Source of the DNA: Toxonevra muliebris
Taxonomy: Eukaryota > Arthropoda > Insecta > Diptera > Pallopteridae
Direction of reading: 5' to 3'
Assembly: GCA_963691655.1 (NCBI GenBank)
Contig: OY829329.1
Location: 61,021,408 to 61,085,407 of the forward strand
Length of the DNA: 64,000 nt
In this document: positions 35,356-45,110 of the stretch, one piece after another
How the letters are laid out: each line of letters opens with the position of its first letter
Numbering within the stretch: the first letter of the stretch is position 1
Notes under the pieces: model-generated
What the model was told of the DNA's origin: nothing
The model's input: only the letters and a program-made list of their open reading frames with translations
The model's database searches: none
Program-made: the position numbers and the translations under genes

Positions 35356-35437
35356 TATCAAAGGTAAAATTTCGGTTCAAAATTAAAAATCATCAAACTT
35401 ATAATTTTTAAATATTTTTGTTTAGCATATGACTTAA

Positions 35438-35961
35438 CCCTTAAACGCCCAATATGTCCGATTTCAATTAAAAACATACCCAGAGGTAGTATTTGAGATT
35501 CCGAACAACGTTTGTTCTACGTGTTTTATAATAAAATAAATTAGTTTAAGGTGCAGTTATTTTAATTTACATGGTTGACCTCTGTAGTAACCTTTGGCGA
35601 TTATCTGGAGAATAAATTAAAATACATTCGCAATAATTTTTAAAAACAGTTACTTGGTGTTATCCCATACCGTCTGAAACAAATTGGTCCACATGGCAAT
35701 ATATTTATTACACAAAATTCGAAAATAAAAACACCTTTTTTTCAGTTAGTTGTTTAAAATTTTTGCAAAACATGCTTTTCGAGCTAAAAATAACTGTAAC
35801 TGTACGATAGTTGTCATTTTTCCATTCTTATTTATACGTATCGATAAAGAAAACTTTAGACAGTAAGATCAGATGTTTATTTTAAATGGCGAACGTAAAA
35901 TGGCGGCACAGCCAGCCGCAGAAGTGGTTGGTCACTGCAGTGACCAGTGGGTATTTAAGGG
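35438..35961. mobile_element. piggyBac-like MITE, copy 1
   Basis: A 524-bp non-coding element whose ends read CCCTTAAACGCCCA and, reversed, CCCTTAAATACCCA, flanked by TTAA on both sides (35434-35437, 35962-35965). CCC ends plus TTAA duplication are the piggyBac signature. Near one end is the perfect palindrome GGTCACTGCAGTGACC (35930-35945). It is nested in the Tc1-type element. Copy 2 (60331-60812) is in the opposite orientation. Confidence 0.88.
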
Positions 35962-36171
35962 TTAATTATATGACCACAAATTACACCATAATTTGGAAAA
36001 ATTTTACATATTTGACATTATAACTGTTTATTTCTTTTATAATTTTAAATATTGTACTGTTATTTATTTATTTTACCGTTGCTTTTGTTTCTTTTCAATA
36101 GAAACTTTTTTTTTTCTTAAAATTCTTCTGCTCATAAGTGTATGACTTAAATGTATGTCCATAAGTGTATA

Positions 36172-36870
36172 GTGAGAACAGAAGTGGTCCTAAAACCGAC
36201 CCTTGGGGAACCTCTCTGTTAACAGGCAGAAACTTTGAAATGTTATTGCCATGGCAAACAGCTTGTGTTCTACCTTGGAGATAGGATTTTACAAGGTTCA
36301 TAGAGGTGGCGGAGTGAGCAAAAATTTAGCTAGCTTTGTTGTCAGAATATTGTGGTCAACGCTGTCAAAAGCTTTAGAATGATCAAATAGGGTTAATAAA
36401 GTAGCTTTATTGTCATCTAGATTGAGGCATATATATCCTCGACTACACTAGATAAGGCAGTTATACAGCTATGTCCTTTCCGAAAACCAGATTGTTTATT
36501 ATGTAGTAACGAATGTTTCGTAAGAAAGTTATTTAGCTGTTTGTACATCAATAGCTCAAACATTTTTGAGAGCAAAGGAATAATAGCCATTGGTCTAAAG
36601 TCAGCATTAGTTTTAGGGGCAGGAACAATTCTAGTTTTTTTCCAGACAAATGGGAAAACAGAGGTAGTGAGAATGGTATTGTAAATGTGGGTAATATAGG
36701 GTAATAATTTTGGAAGTAGAGACTTTAAAAATATAGTACAAAAATTATCAAAACTAGTCGCAGTAGATTTAACACACGAATAACATTTTAATACTTCACA
36801 TTGATCTACATGATTCGATTTCATATTACGTAAAGAACTAACATAATTATTGTTAATTTGTTGTTATATT
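36172..36870 (-). mobile_element. Non-LTR retrotransposon reverse-transcriptase fragment
   Basis: On the minus strand: KSTATSFDNFCTIFLKSLLP (about 36720-36780), SVFPFVWKKTRIVPAPK, NADFRPMAIIPLLSKMFELL (about 36575-36625), LLHNKQSGFRKGHSCITAL (about 36455-36515), then after frameshifts LFDHSKAFDSVDH (palm Asp, about 36345-36385), MNLVKSYLQGRTQAVC and REVPQGSVLGPLLFSLY (36172-36220). The order is that of LINE reverse transcriptase. It ends abruptly at the Tc1 element before the FADD-type catalytic motif. The clade (CR1/I-like) is a guess. Confidence 0.85.
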
Positions 36871-37579
36871 AATTTATTAATTTTATTATATTTTTTGAAA
36901 AAAAAAAGTTGGATAGTTTCCTAGGGTTAAAGAACAGATGATTTTGTGTTGTCATGTATAAGTAATTAAAGCAAATATTCTGTGGAGTCTACCAAAATTT
37001 CTCTATTTCATTCAGAATGACCGCTGGCAACACTGCCTCTCTCTGAGAGACTCTCTCACTTTGAGACTTCGGATGGCAAGAAAAAGAGGGGGAGCAGTGT
37101 AAGTTTACAAGCGTTTTTAGCATATAGATGATCTACAGATGAGATGCGCATTTCTTTCTTGTAAATTTTTGTTGCAAAGTTTTCAGAAATTTACAAGAAA
37201 AGAACGATCAGCTATTAAAAATTTCGTTCTTATTTACAGAAATCTAACTTGATTGTCCCACACTTTGATCGCATCTTACGCCTAAAGAGAGTAAAATTTT
37301 CAAACACTTAACTACTTCAAATAATAATAAGCCACCAAGTTGACAACGATATAAACGAAAGTAGAGGCAGCAGCAGCAATAACAACAACAAATTACTTCA
37401 TTAAATTATAATACAATAATTGTCTATCGTCAGTTGACCGGAAATTATATAAACAGAAACATAATGAAATTATGCGCGTGTGTGTTTGTGTAGCTTTGAT
37501 GAGCAAATGGGAATGAAGGTGATTGATTGGAGACCGTGAAAGACAGAGAGTGTGAGAGCCAAATATACACTGAAACACC
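36871..37579. other. No gene recognised
   Basis: AT-rich with CTCTCTGAGAGACTCTCTC near 37040. No supported coding. Confidence 0.45.
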
Positions 37580-37582
37580 TTA

Positions 37583-37702
37583 TGCCTGGTTTTCACTATA
37601 TCATATTCCATGTTAAAGGGAGAGAAAGAGAGAATTTTCTATACGAAATTGCCAGCATGTTGGGGCAAATTTGATTGAATTTGACATAGAGAAAACCAGG
37701 CA
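37583..37702. mobile_element. 120-bp Harbinger-like MITE
   Basis: Inverted ends TGCCTGGTTTTCACTATATC and, reversed, TGCCTGGTTTTCTCTATGTC, with 3-bp TTA on both sides (37580-37582, 37703-37705). A TTA duplication is typical of PIF/Harbinger. Non-coding. Diverged relatives lie at 11838-12000. Confidence 0.7.
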
Positions 37703-37705
37703 TTA

Positions 37706-39440
37706 CACGAATAATATTTATGTAAGGTACATGTTCGAATGCAAAATGGCGTCAATAACAGCGACTGATTTTGATTGCAATTGCAAAGTGTAACTAAATT
37801 TAAATTTAGAATAAAGAAAAGGGGTTAAAGGTAATTTAATCGTGTGGAAGGGCATCGTATGTGTGTATACATTTCATAATAAATTTAATCTTTATTTGTG
37901 TGTGTGCACATCAAATACAAACAATTAATTATGCATTCGAATGAAACCTCAAATTTATGCCTTCCGGTTAGATTTTCCAGCGATTGCACATAAACACATA
38001 AACACACACACACACACTCAAGAAGAAATCAGCAGAAAAAAGAAGAAAAGTTTGAGTTGAATTCACGCGATTGCATCATGCAGCAAACTTTGATATGAGC
38101 GTACGGAAGCGGAAATGGTCACTTAAAACTTCAATTTAATTATCAAATTAATTTATACAGTACAGTGTGCTTTTAAAAATTGTTTGTATTTTTTTTTTTA
38201 CTGTTTGTCTTGTAACTAAAAGATGGAAACTGCTGCTGCTATTAAAAGTGAGTGATTGTTATGAAAGCTGCTCATTATGGTATTTAAATAAAGTTTGTCT
38301 TAGTAAATGTTGTTCATGTTCATAGTAGCAACAGCCAGCAACTATCCAAAAAATAGTAATAAACTTTTAAAAACTACAATTAAAAAAGTTTTCTTTTTAC
38401 TTGTTGCTGTTGTTTTTGGATTGTTTTCTTTGCTTTTGCCTTTCATTGCAGTTTGACACAAACTTACTCTAGTACAACAACAACAAAAATTGTTGTACAA
38501 AAATAATAACAACTACACTGCATTGGTGTTCATACTCTTTTGTTCTCTTTTACATTGTTTAGTTAGAGTTTCTGGAAAAATGTTGTAATTGTTGCAGTAA
38601 CTGCAAAAACAAAAAAAAAAAAACAATTACAGCTTCAGTTTAGTTGCTCACCCCCGCTCTCATTCTTCATTTTGCATATTTTTAGTTCTTCTACTTCCGT
38701 TGTAATGCAATAACAAACTGCAACAAATAGAAACAACTTTAAAGTACTAGGTATGCTTGCATTCCCTTTCCACTACTCTCACTCTCTCTCTCTCTTTGTC
38801 TATCTAGCTTGAATATGCATATTTGACTCGTTATAATGCAACAATAAAATCAACGCAGCTACTAAATAAACTTGGGACTATTTATGTACTCATTCTTTCT
38901 CTGTCTCTTTCTGTCTATTTTGCATATTTCTTTAGTTAGTTGTAGGAGTCCACGTTGGCATAAATATTTTACAAAATGCTTTTATAACTGAGTAAAAAAT
39001 TAACCAAAAGTGAAATACGTTCATCTGTGAATAGTTTGAGATTCAAAAGGCCAAGACTAAAATATTGTCGGGTGAACCATTATCAAATAAAGTTAACTTA
39101 AAAGAAGAGGAACTTTCAGGTTCTTGGTATAGCGCAATAAAGTTTGAAAGAGAGAATGAGTAAGAAAAAGAAAGGTATAGAATGAAAACAACTAAAAGCT
39201 GGTTGTTGTTGTTGTTTTGAACATTTTTGCATGGTTGATAATTTTTGTAATTTTTGTTTTTCAAGCAAATTACAAAGTTTTGAGAAAATTTCTGTGTTTG
39301 GGTGCCGTCTGAAATGCAGGGAACCCTCACTTTCTTTTATTGAGGCACATTCTTTTTAAATTCAATATATTCTCTAATTCAATTGGTTTTAAAATTTTCT
39401 ACAAATTTTATAATAATAACACACACACACACACAGATTG
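37706..39440. other. Intron/intergenic-like DNA, no gene recognised
   Basis: Contains CA, CT and CAA repeats (about 38000, 38477, 38775). ATGGAAACTGCTGCTGCT near 38222, followed by GTGAGTG, could mimic a short first exon but has no corroboration. Confidence 0.4.
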
Positions 39441-40505
39441 GTTGCACTATTCTCTTACGTTCTGCTGGTCTTCTGAGCGAGCGCGCGGTGCAAACAGAGC
39501 ATTGTCTTCGATGTCTGAGCTGCGCCTGATAGGGCGAGCGTGCGGAGCGTACAGAGCGTTGTCTTCGATGTCTGAGATGCGCCTGATAGGGCGAGCGTGC
39601 GGAGCATACAGAGCGTTGGTAGGGCGAGCGACCAGAGTGATGTTTACGATACGCCTGCTAGGGCGAAGGCGTTGGATGTTGATTTCGATGTATGATACGC
39701 CTGCTAGGACGAGCGTGCTGAACGTTGATATCAATGTATAACAGTGATGGATGTAACGGGTAATGAAAGTGCCGTATACTGGCGGCGCAGCGACTACGGG
39801 ACGCGGGTGGAGTAGAGCGTCCGTAACTGTCTTACTATTTTCTAAGCTGCTTCGAACTCCCAATAGTCCGTCTGGCCTTATATGGTAGAGATTATACCAT
39901 CCAAGTGGCATCACACGGTCTGATTAAAGTGTTTAGTACTGTATTGTGGTGATTAGGCCAACAATGCACTACTAAACACCCGGTTACTTGTTCCTAAGAA
40001 ATGTTATGCCACTGTTGTAAGTTTCCAATCGGCCGTCTGGGGTCATATGGTAGGGATTATACCATCCAAGTGTCACCACATGGTCTAGTTAAAGTGTTTA
40101 GTATTGTATGATGGGGTTAAGTAAACTATACAATACCAAATACTTGGAACCTTATCCATACTGCTAATAATTGTCTTCTACTCCTCAAATTCCAGTCGAC
40201 GCTGTCGCTACTGGAATTCGAAGTGTCGCTGTCTCGCTGTTTTGTTGGCTGTCGTTGGCTAGCTCGATCGCGTGTTATTGATAATTCAAATTTTGAATTA
40301 TCATCGCAGTAGGCTGTCTACATCGTACGATGATCCCGTTATTTATGTGTGCGCTGCTGGCAGCATAAACCATAATAATTGTTGTTGGTTTGGGTATGCT
40401 GTGATTTTCCATAGTTGTCCCAGGGGAAAAACGCTATGTCGTCCCCAGTCCAGTGGGAACAATGCTACGTTGTGCGGGCCAAAATTGTGCCGTCACAATA
40501 TATAA
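39441..40505. repeat. GC-rich island of tandem units and hairpins
   Basis: Clearly richer in G+C than its surroundings. 39500-39613 holds two copies of a 57-bp unit (GCGCCTGATAGGGCGAGCGT inside) followed by degenerate derivatives to about 39740. 39850-40170 holds two copies of a roughly 165-bp unit, each with ATTATACCATCCAAGTG and a potential hairpin (GTGTTTAGTA pairing with TACTAAACAC in unit 1). Further hairpins: ATTCCAGT..ACTGGAAT near 40190-40216 and a near-perfect palindrome TGATAATTCAAA/TTTGAATTATCA (40279-40303). The edge at 40497 (..GCCGTCACA) could be an LTR end on the minus strand (TGTGACGGC..), but I find no matching other end. The long frames on both strands arise from the 57-bp (19-codon) period. 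Confidence 0.6.
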
Positions 40506-41924
40506 TAAAATATTTAAACTTGCATAAACTAGACTCACATTTTCAAAAATTCAAGCAGGGAATATTATAAGTTAACTCAAGTACTATTTCTATTTCTTTC
40601 ACTAGAGATGCTTTTCTTTTAGCCTTTTCCATATTTTAAATTTACTGAGTACCTTTTTTTTCATTTCTATTAATAAATTGAATAATTTTTTTTTTTTTTT
40701 TTGAACAATTTTTACCTAGAAAATTCCACAAAATTCATATCTAGATATACTTGTGTGACAATTTTAAGCCAGTTCCTAGAATATTTTCTACAATAAATAC
40801 TAACAATAGTGTCTATCAACAAGAAGTAACAATAAGTATGTATGAAAAGCAAGAAAAAAAAATCTGCAAAAATAAAGAATTTCATTTTCTACATGTCCAA
40901 GTTAAGCAAGGACTCCAAAATCAATCAAATTCAATCTTATGTGTATTCTAGAAAGCGCCCAAAAAAAAAACTGAAAAGGAAAGAAAAATATCTACAATAT
41001 ATAAAAAATTAAAATAAACTTGATGAACGCGTGCGGAAAGCACAAAATAATCACTGAGTTGTTTTTTTTTTTTTTTTTTTTTGCTTGTGTCATATATAAA
41101 TTTATTTGCTTTATACTTTTCCTCACAATCATATCAAAATAACAATAACAAAAAAAAAACGTAATACTTGAAAGAGCAACAACAATATATACCTAGTTAC
41201 ATATGTGTCGCCAACAACATTCCCAACAAAAAAAATAGGAATTGAACAACAAACTGTATATTTTATACATGCCAGTATTTCACTCTTCCTATTTTTGCAC
41301 CTTCTTGTGCTTTTCATACATAGTCGACTCAACATCCGTTAGCCTTTGTGTTGTTGGTGTTGTATTTATATTATTGCAAAAAAAAAAAAAAGTCGTGCGC
41401 AAGAGTTAGAGTGGAAGGAAAAGATCATGAAAAGAGTGTGAGTAGGAGTAAGAGTAAGAGCAAATGTATGCATCAAGAGTAAACGCGTTATTTCCAAAAT
41501 TCTACATCCTTTAGCTAAGGTGTTTGGACATGCATGCCGTGTGCACACGTTTCCACTTAAGCATATTTTAATGCTGAAATCCCTATCGGCTGAAAATACG
41601 AAATTTCCTATACAATTTTTTGGCTACATATATACAGTTACCGACAATAAAATTAGGCCACTTATTTTGTTGAACTATTTTAGAATTTTTTTTTTTTTCT
41701 AGCTTGAAATGAATATTATTGGTATTTATTTCATTTTATTGATTTGAGTAAAGTAAAAAAATTCGTTAATAAAAATAACAATAAAACTTGGTCCAGTTGG
41801 GCCGAAACTATTAGAAGGACCCAAAATTTTAGTAGATATACAATATTACCTAGAAAATCACAAAATATGAATAATGTGAAGCACATCAGATTGTCATGCC
41901 CAAGAACCTGAATAGGATACTCCT
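40506..41924 (-). other. AT-rich DNA; probable 3' UTR/polyadenylation region at 41713-41927
   Basis: On the minus strand two AATAAA hexamers lie at 41725-41730 and 41735-41740, downstream of the candidate terminal exon at 43216-43338 (across the maT insertion). 41281-41450 resembles the sequence flanking the Mutator-like element at 50804-50940 (CATACATAG, CGACTCAAC, TATATT-TTGC), suggesting an old duplication. Poly-T at 41061-41081. The rest has no recognisable features. Confidence 0.4.
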
Positions 41925-41927
41925 ACA

Positions 41928-43202
41928 CAGGGTGACAATCATAAAGTGACGCACACATTTCAGCAGTTATTTTCAAAAGGACGTACTTTCATTAAGTACA
42001 ATTAAGTGTTAACATTGCTGAATATATAAGCATTCATTTGAACCCCACCTCATTCAATATAACCACCTTTAGCCTGCACACATGCCTTCAATCGATCCGG
42101 AAATCGTAGGACTGTTCGCCGCAGGACTTCCTGATCAATTTCAGTCCAGGCTTTCTCTAATGAATTTGTCAGCGACTCCAGACTGTGGTGTTGAGATGCA
42201 CAAGCCTTACTCTCTAAAATACTCCAAATAGAGTAGTCCATTGGATTCAAGTCTGGGGAGTATGGTGGCCATTCTTGAGATGTTATGAATCCAGAAAAAT
42301 TGTCTTTTATCCATATTTGCGTTAATTTTGCCATGTGGGAAGGTGCAGAATCTTGCTGGAAAGTCCAGTTTTCATTTCCAAACGTATCTTGGGCCCAGGG
42401 AAGAACATGTTCATTTAAAATGCTCCGATAAACATCCTGGTCAATTTTAACACCCTCTTCAACGAATATTAGAGGGGTTCTGGCATTAGCGGAAACTCCA
42501 GCCCATACCATAACGGAAGCTGGCTTTTGAACTCGGCCAACAGTCCTATTTTGTTGCGATGATGACGTTAGCCACATTTGGTCATTTTGCGCATTGAAAT
42601 GTTGTTCAACCGTGAAAATTTTTTCATCTGTTAACAAGATATTTTCAACATTTTTTAACACGGAGGAGCGTGGCAACGCCTTGCATCTTTGCAGTCGCAA
42701 ATCTTTCTTTTTTTGTGTCAGATCTTGAGCTTTTCGGAGCTTGTACGCCTTAAGATTAAGGTTTGATTTTGCAATGATTCGCACTGTTTCACGGTTTACT
42801 CCCACCTCCTTAGCGATTTTTCTCATTGAGCGCCTTGGATTTCGCTTGATTCGTTTACGAATTTTTTCTGTTAAACCAGTAGTGGCAACTGTTGAAAATT
42901 TTCCCCGGTCTCTATCTCCAAAATCCCCAGTTTCATTATATCGAATAATAGCTCGGTCTACCGTACGACTTAACAAATTTAAAGCCTTTGCAATTTGACG
43001 GCTACTATAATTTGCCAAATGAAATTTCATAATTTCACGACGAATATTTTCCTTGTCCATTTTTATGGAAATTTCAAAATGTAATAACAAAAATTCAAAT
43101 GAAATTAAAAGCAAAGCCAATGATGAATGAATTTGCTTTTTAAATTAAAGTAAAGCTTGCTGCAGAGTATTAAACTTGCGTCACTTTACAATTGTCACCC
43201 TG
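41928..43202 (-). mobile_element. maT (mariner-Tc1 intermediate) transposon, structurally intact
   Basis: A 1275-bp element with inverted ends CAGGGTGACAAT and ATTGTCACCCTG. TA follows on the right (43203-43204); the left duplication reads CA, apparently one mutation. It encodes a full-length DD37D transposase on the minus strand. It lies 13 bp beyond the stop of a candidate host exon, in the same orientation. A shorter, damaged copy with the same ends is at 48455-49715. Confidence 0.93.
42050..43060 (-). CDS. maT-type transposase (DD37D), full-length
   Basis: A 336-codon transposase that would bind the terminal inverted repeats, cut the element out and insert it at TA. Start chosen at MDKENIRREI (43060); the frame stays open 20 codons upstream, but those residues look like untranslated leader. 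Residues 10-45 (ANYSSRQIAKALNLLSRTVD) and 65-96 (MRKIAKEVGVNRETVRII) form two helix-turn-helix motifs of the paired-like DNA-binding region. The catalytic core has Asp145 (LLTDEKIF), Asp237 (FQQDSAPSHM) and Asp275 (YSPDLNPMD), with 37 residues between the last two. That is the DD37D signature of the maT family, known from moths, nematodes and house fly. No stop or frameshift interrupts it. The Tc1-like NPM instead of APS precedes the last Asp. It may be active, but inverted-repeat integrity alone cannot show that. Confidence 0.93.
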   Translation of the reverse strand: MDKENIRREIMKFHLANYSSRQIAKALNLLSRTVDRAIIRYNETGDFGDRDRGKFSTVATTGLTEKIRKRIKRNPRRSMRKIAKEVGVNRETVRIIAKSNLNLKAYKLRKAQDLTQKKKDLRLQRCKALPRSSVLKNVENILLTDEKIFTVEQHFNAQNDQMWLTSSSQQNRTVGRVQKPASVMVWAGVSANARTPLIFVEEGVKIDQDVYRSILNEHVLPWAQDTFGNENWTFQQDSAPSHMAKLTQIWIKDNFSGFITSQEWPPYSPDLNPMDYSIWSILESKACASQHHSLESLTNSLEKAWTEIDQEVLRRTVLRFPDRLKACVQAKGGYIE

Positions 43203-43215
43203 TACTTATAGTATT

Positions 43216-43338
43216 CTACAGCATTTCAGATTCATACGCGCCCACTTGACCAACATTTTTGAATTTTATCGTATTGCTTTTTAAACGTCTACTTGCGATA
43301 CCATTCTCTGAATTAACTGTACCTGATTCCTTCTTCTT
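43216..43338 (-). CDS. Candidate terminal coding exon of unidentified host gene
   Basis: Encodes 40 residues beginning KKKESGTVNSENGIASRRLK, containing KSNTIKFKNVGQVGAYESEM, ending in TAG (43216-43218). The codons are mixed and unlike the surrounding AT-rich DNA. The start follows a pyrimidine-rich stretch (TTTTCTGTTCCTCTGCTCACC) and AG at 43339-43340, giving phase 0, which matches the phase-0 donor of the exon at 55921-56060. An AAGAAG run makes the exact AG uncertain. The frame stays open upstream to 43629, but that part looks intronic. The maT transposon begins 13 bp beyond the stop, so the 3' UTR would be interrupted. Membership in the same gene as the other two exons is inference. I do not recognise the protein. 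Confidence 0.5.
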   Translation of the reverse strand, partial: KKKESGTVNSENGIASRRLKSNTIKFKNVGQVGAYESEML

Positions 43339-43756
43339 CTTACATGCCACGTGAGTAGGTGAGCAGAGGAACAGAAAATAGTCACGAACTGTTATTGTTG
43401 AGAACAAAGAAATAGAGTTGAATTGAAGGCGGAAAGAAACTTTCTGTACATTTTTAAAAAGAAGTTTACAAAAATCTATTAAAAAATTGCCGCACTTTTT
43501 ATTTTTTACAGTATTGTTGAAAGTAAATTTCTTTTTCATTTGCAATTTACTCTCAAAAAGACTTTCAGAGATCAAGTTGAAGCAATTTGCTTGAAGATGT
43601 AAACTCCACCTAAGATTTTCGTAACTCAAAAAGAAAACTGAAGGAATGTTTCTATTTTATTATCCGTAACTGTATTCTCATGGCACATACATACATAGGA
43701 TATGAATGTTATCTATGAATATGATTAGCTTTTTGAGTTGAGCCATGTAGTATCCA

Positions 43757-43934
43757 CTAGCGGATGCAAGGGGGCTAAAAAGGTTTTAGGTTAATACCAT
43801 TCCCTACCTAACCGATGAAAATCTCTTGCATTTTGATCATTGATCGCGAATCAGAACAAAACAAAAAAAGAATCTTTAAAGAGGCGGCGTAAAAAATAAA
43901 ATCCCCTCTTTTGGAAGTCTTTTGATCCTCTAGT
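43757..43934. repeat. Small MITE-like segment
   Basis: Starts CACTAGCGGATGCAA and ends, reversed, CACTAGAGGATCAAA. The two 15-bp ends are similar. No clear target duplication. Related termini (CAGTGGCGGATACAAG, ACTAGCGGAGCC) occur at 4568 and 19687. Confidence 0.4.
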
Positions 43935-44550
43935 GTATTTACATATGTTTCAATATTTATATGTTTGCATATATCCATATATACCCTTACACATATTCCA
44001 CATGCATTCTTAAGCTTTTGAGCTTTGCGAAATTTTCATTTTTTTTATTTACTCCACGAGTGTATGCCATGTGCAATATGTATGTCTAAAATTTTGGTTT
44101 TTATGAGACTTTATTTGATTAAGGTTACTTTAATGGATTTGAAACATAAGCTTATACTGAATACACATGCATACATAGAAACCAAATTTCTAAAAGTGTG
44201 AGTGAGTGAGCTTACTTATGCTGGTATATGTGACAAAAGCGTGCCACTATGCCACAACATCAAAAGCAAGAACAACACAGCAACAAGAGATGGAAATCCA
44301 AAAAATATATACATAGGTATATAAAGGCATCACTCTCATATCACAACTCAATTGCCACAATATTTACGTGCCTTACATTTATTTCAAAACTTAAAAAGAA
44401 ACCACTGATTTAAAGTATTTTTGTTGCTGTTGTTGTTGCTGTTATTTTTTGTGGTGCGATGAGGTGAGGATATAACATTTGGCTAGCTTTAATATACCTA
44501 CATAAGTATACAACAAAAACACATATTCAAATATACGAACATGTTTGTAC
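43935..44550. other. No gene recognised
   Basis: Microsatellite-like ATATGTATGT and CAACAA stretches. No exon support. Confidence 0.4.
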
Positions 44551-45106
44551 CCAGCGGGAAAGTATGTAATGTATGATTATGTCAAAAGATGAAATCTTTA
44601 GTTCTTCTTAAATCGAATGAATGGAGCGCAAAGATTTTTACATTTCATTTATTTTTATAAGGTAATGGAATCAAAACCGCATTCAAAAAAAATTTTTTTT
44701 TATTACTATTTGCCAGAGTCAATTGCAAATCGCAATTGACTCCAAATGACTGCATTTGAGTTCAAGGTTATTTAAGAGACTCCAAGTGACTTCAAAGCAG
44801 TCATGATTTTGGAGTCATAAGATTTGGAGTCTCATGATGTTTTAAAAAAAAGATTGCATTCCCTTGACTCTAAAAAAGATTTTTCTAAATGAATAACCAA
44901 TCGGCGACTACAAAAAAGACTTCGAACTGCATTTTTTTATTCTGCAATCAAATATGTTATTCAATAACTGCAATCAAAAATTATTATTCATTTGTGACTT
45001 GCATTAAATTGTAATCGAAAAGTTTTTTTTTTCTCCAAATCATGAATAATTTTTTTAAGGAATATGTAATGTAAAATATGTAATGCGTATCTTACTTTCC
45101 CACTGG
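44551..45106. mobile_element. TIR element enclosing a partial foldback copy
   Basis: Ends CCAGCGGGAAAGTA and, reversed, CCAGTGGGAAAGTA. I find no target duplication. Inside, 44711-45030 matches the right arm of the hAT-type foldback at 381-1817 (TTTGGAGTCTCATGAT, TAAATGAATAACCAATCGGC, TCAAATATGTTATTCA). Confidence 0.5.
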
Positions 45107-45110
45107 CAAC

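Larger units (their letters stand above)
34004..36169 (+). mobile_element. Tc1-type element containing a piggyBac-like MITE
   Basis: Termini TACACTTGTGG at left and, reversed, TACACTTATGG at right, with further similarity inward (ACATAATTAAGTCA), and TA on both outer sides (34002-34003, 36170-36171). It encodes a Tc1-like transposase pseudogene and is interrupted by a 524-bp piggyBac-like MITE (35438-35961). Without the MITE the element is about 1.64 kb, usual for Tc1. Its right flank is a LINE reverse-transcriptase fragment. The left flank is not LINE, so a rearrangement followed insertion, or the TA pair is fortuitous. Confidence 0.75.

Noticed and set aside
39447..39914. 155-codon minus-strand and 133-codon plus-strand frames
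   Set aside because: Generated by a 57-bp tandem repeat whose length is a multiple of three; no domain, no splice or start context.
39460..40497. Solo LTR (minus-strand TGTGACGGC.. start)
   Set aside because: No matching CA end with a 4-6 bp target duplication and no primer-binding site or internal domain could be found.
43216..43629. A 137-codon single ORF
   Set aside because: Only the last 40 codons look coding; the upstream part is aromatic/lysine-rich and contains a pyrimidine tract and acceptor, so it is probably intron.
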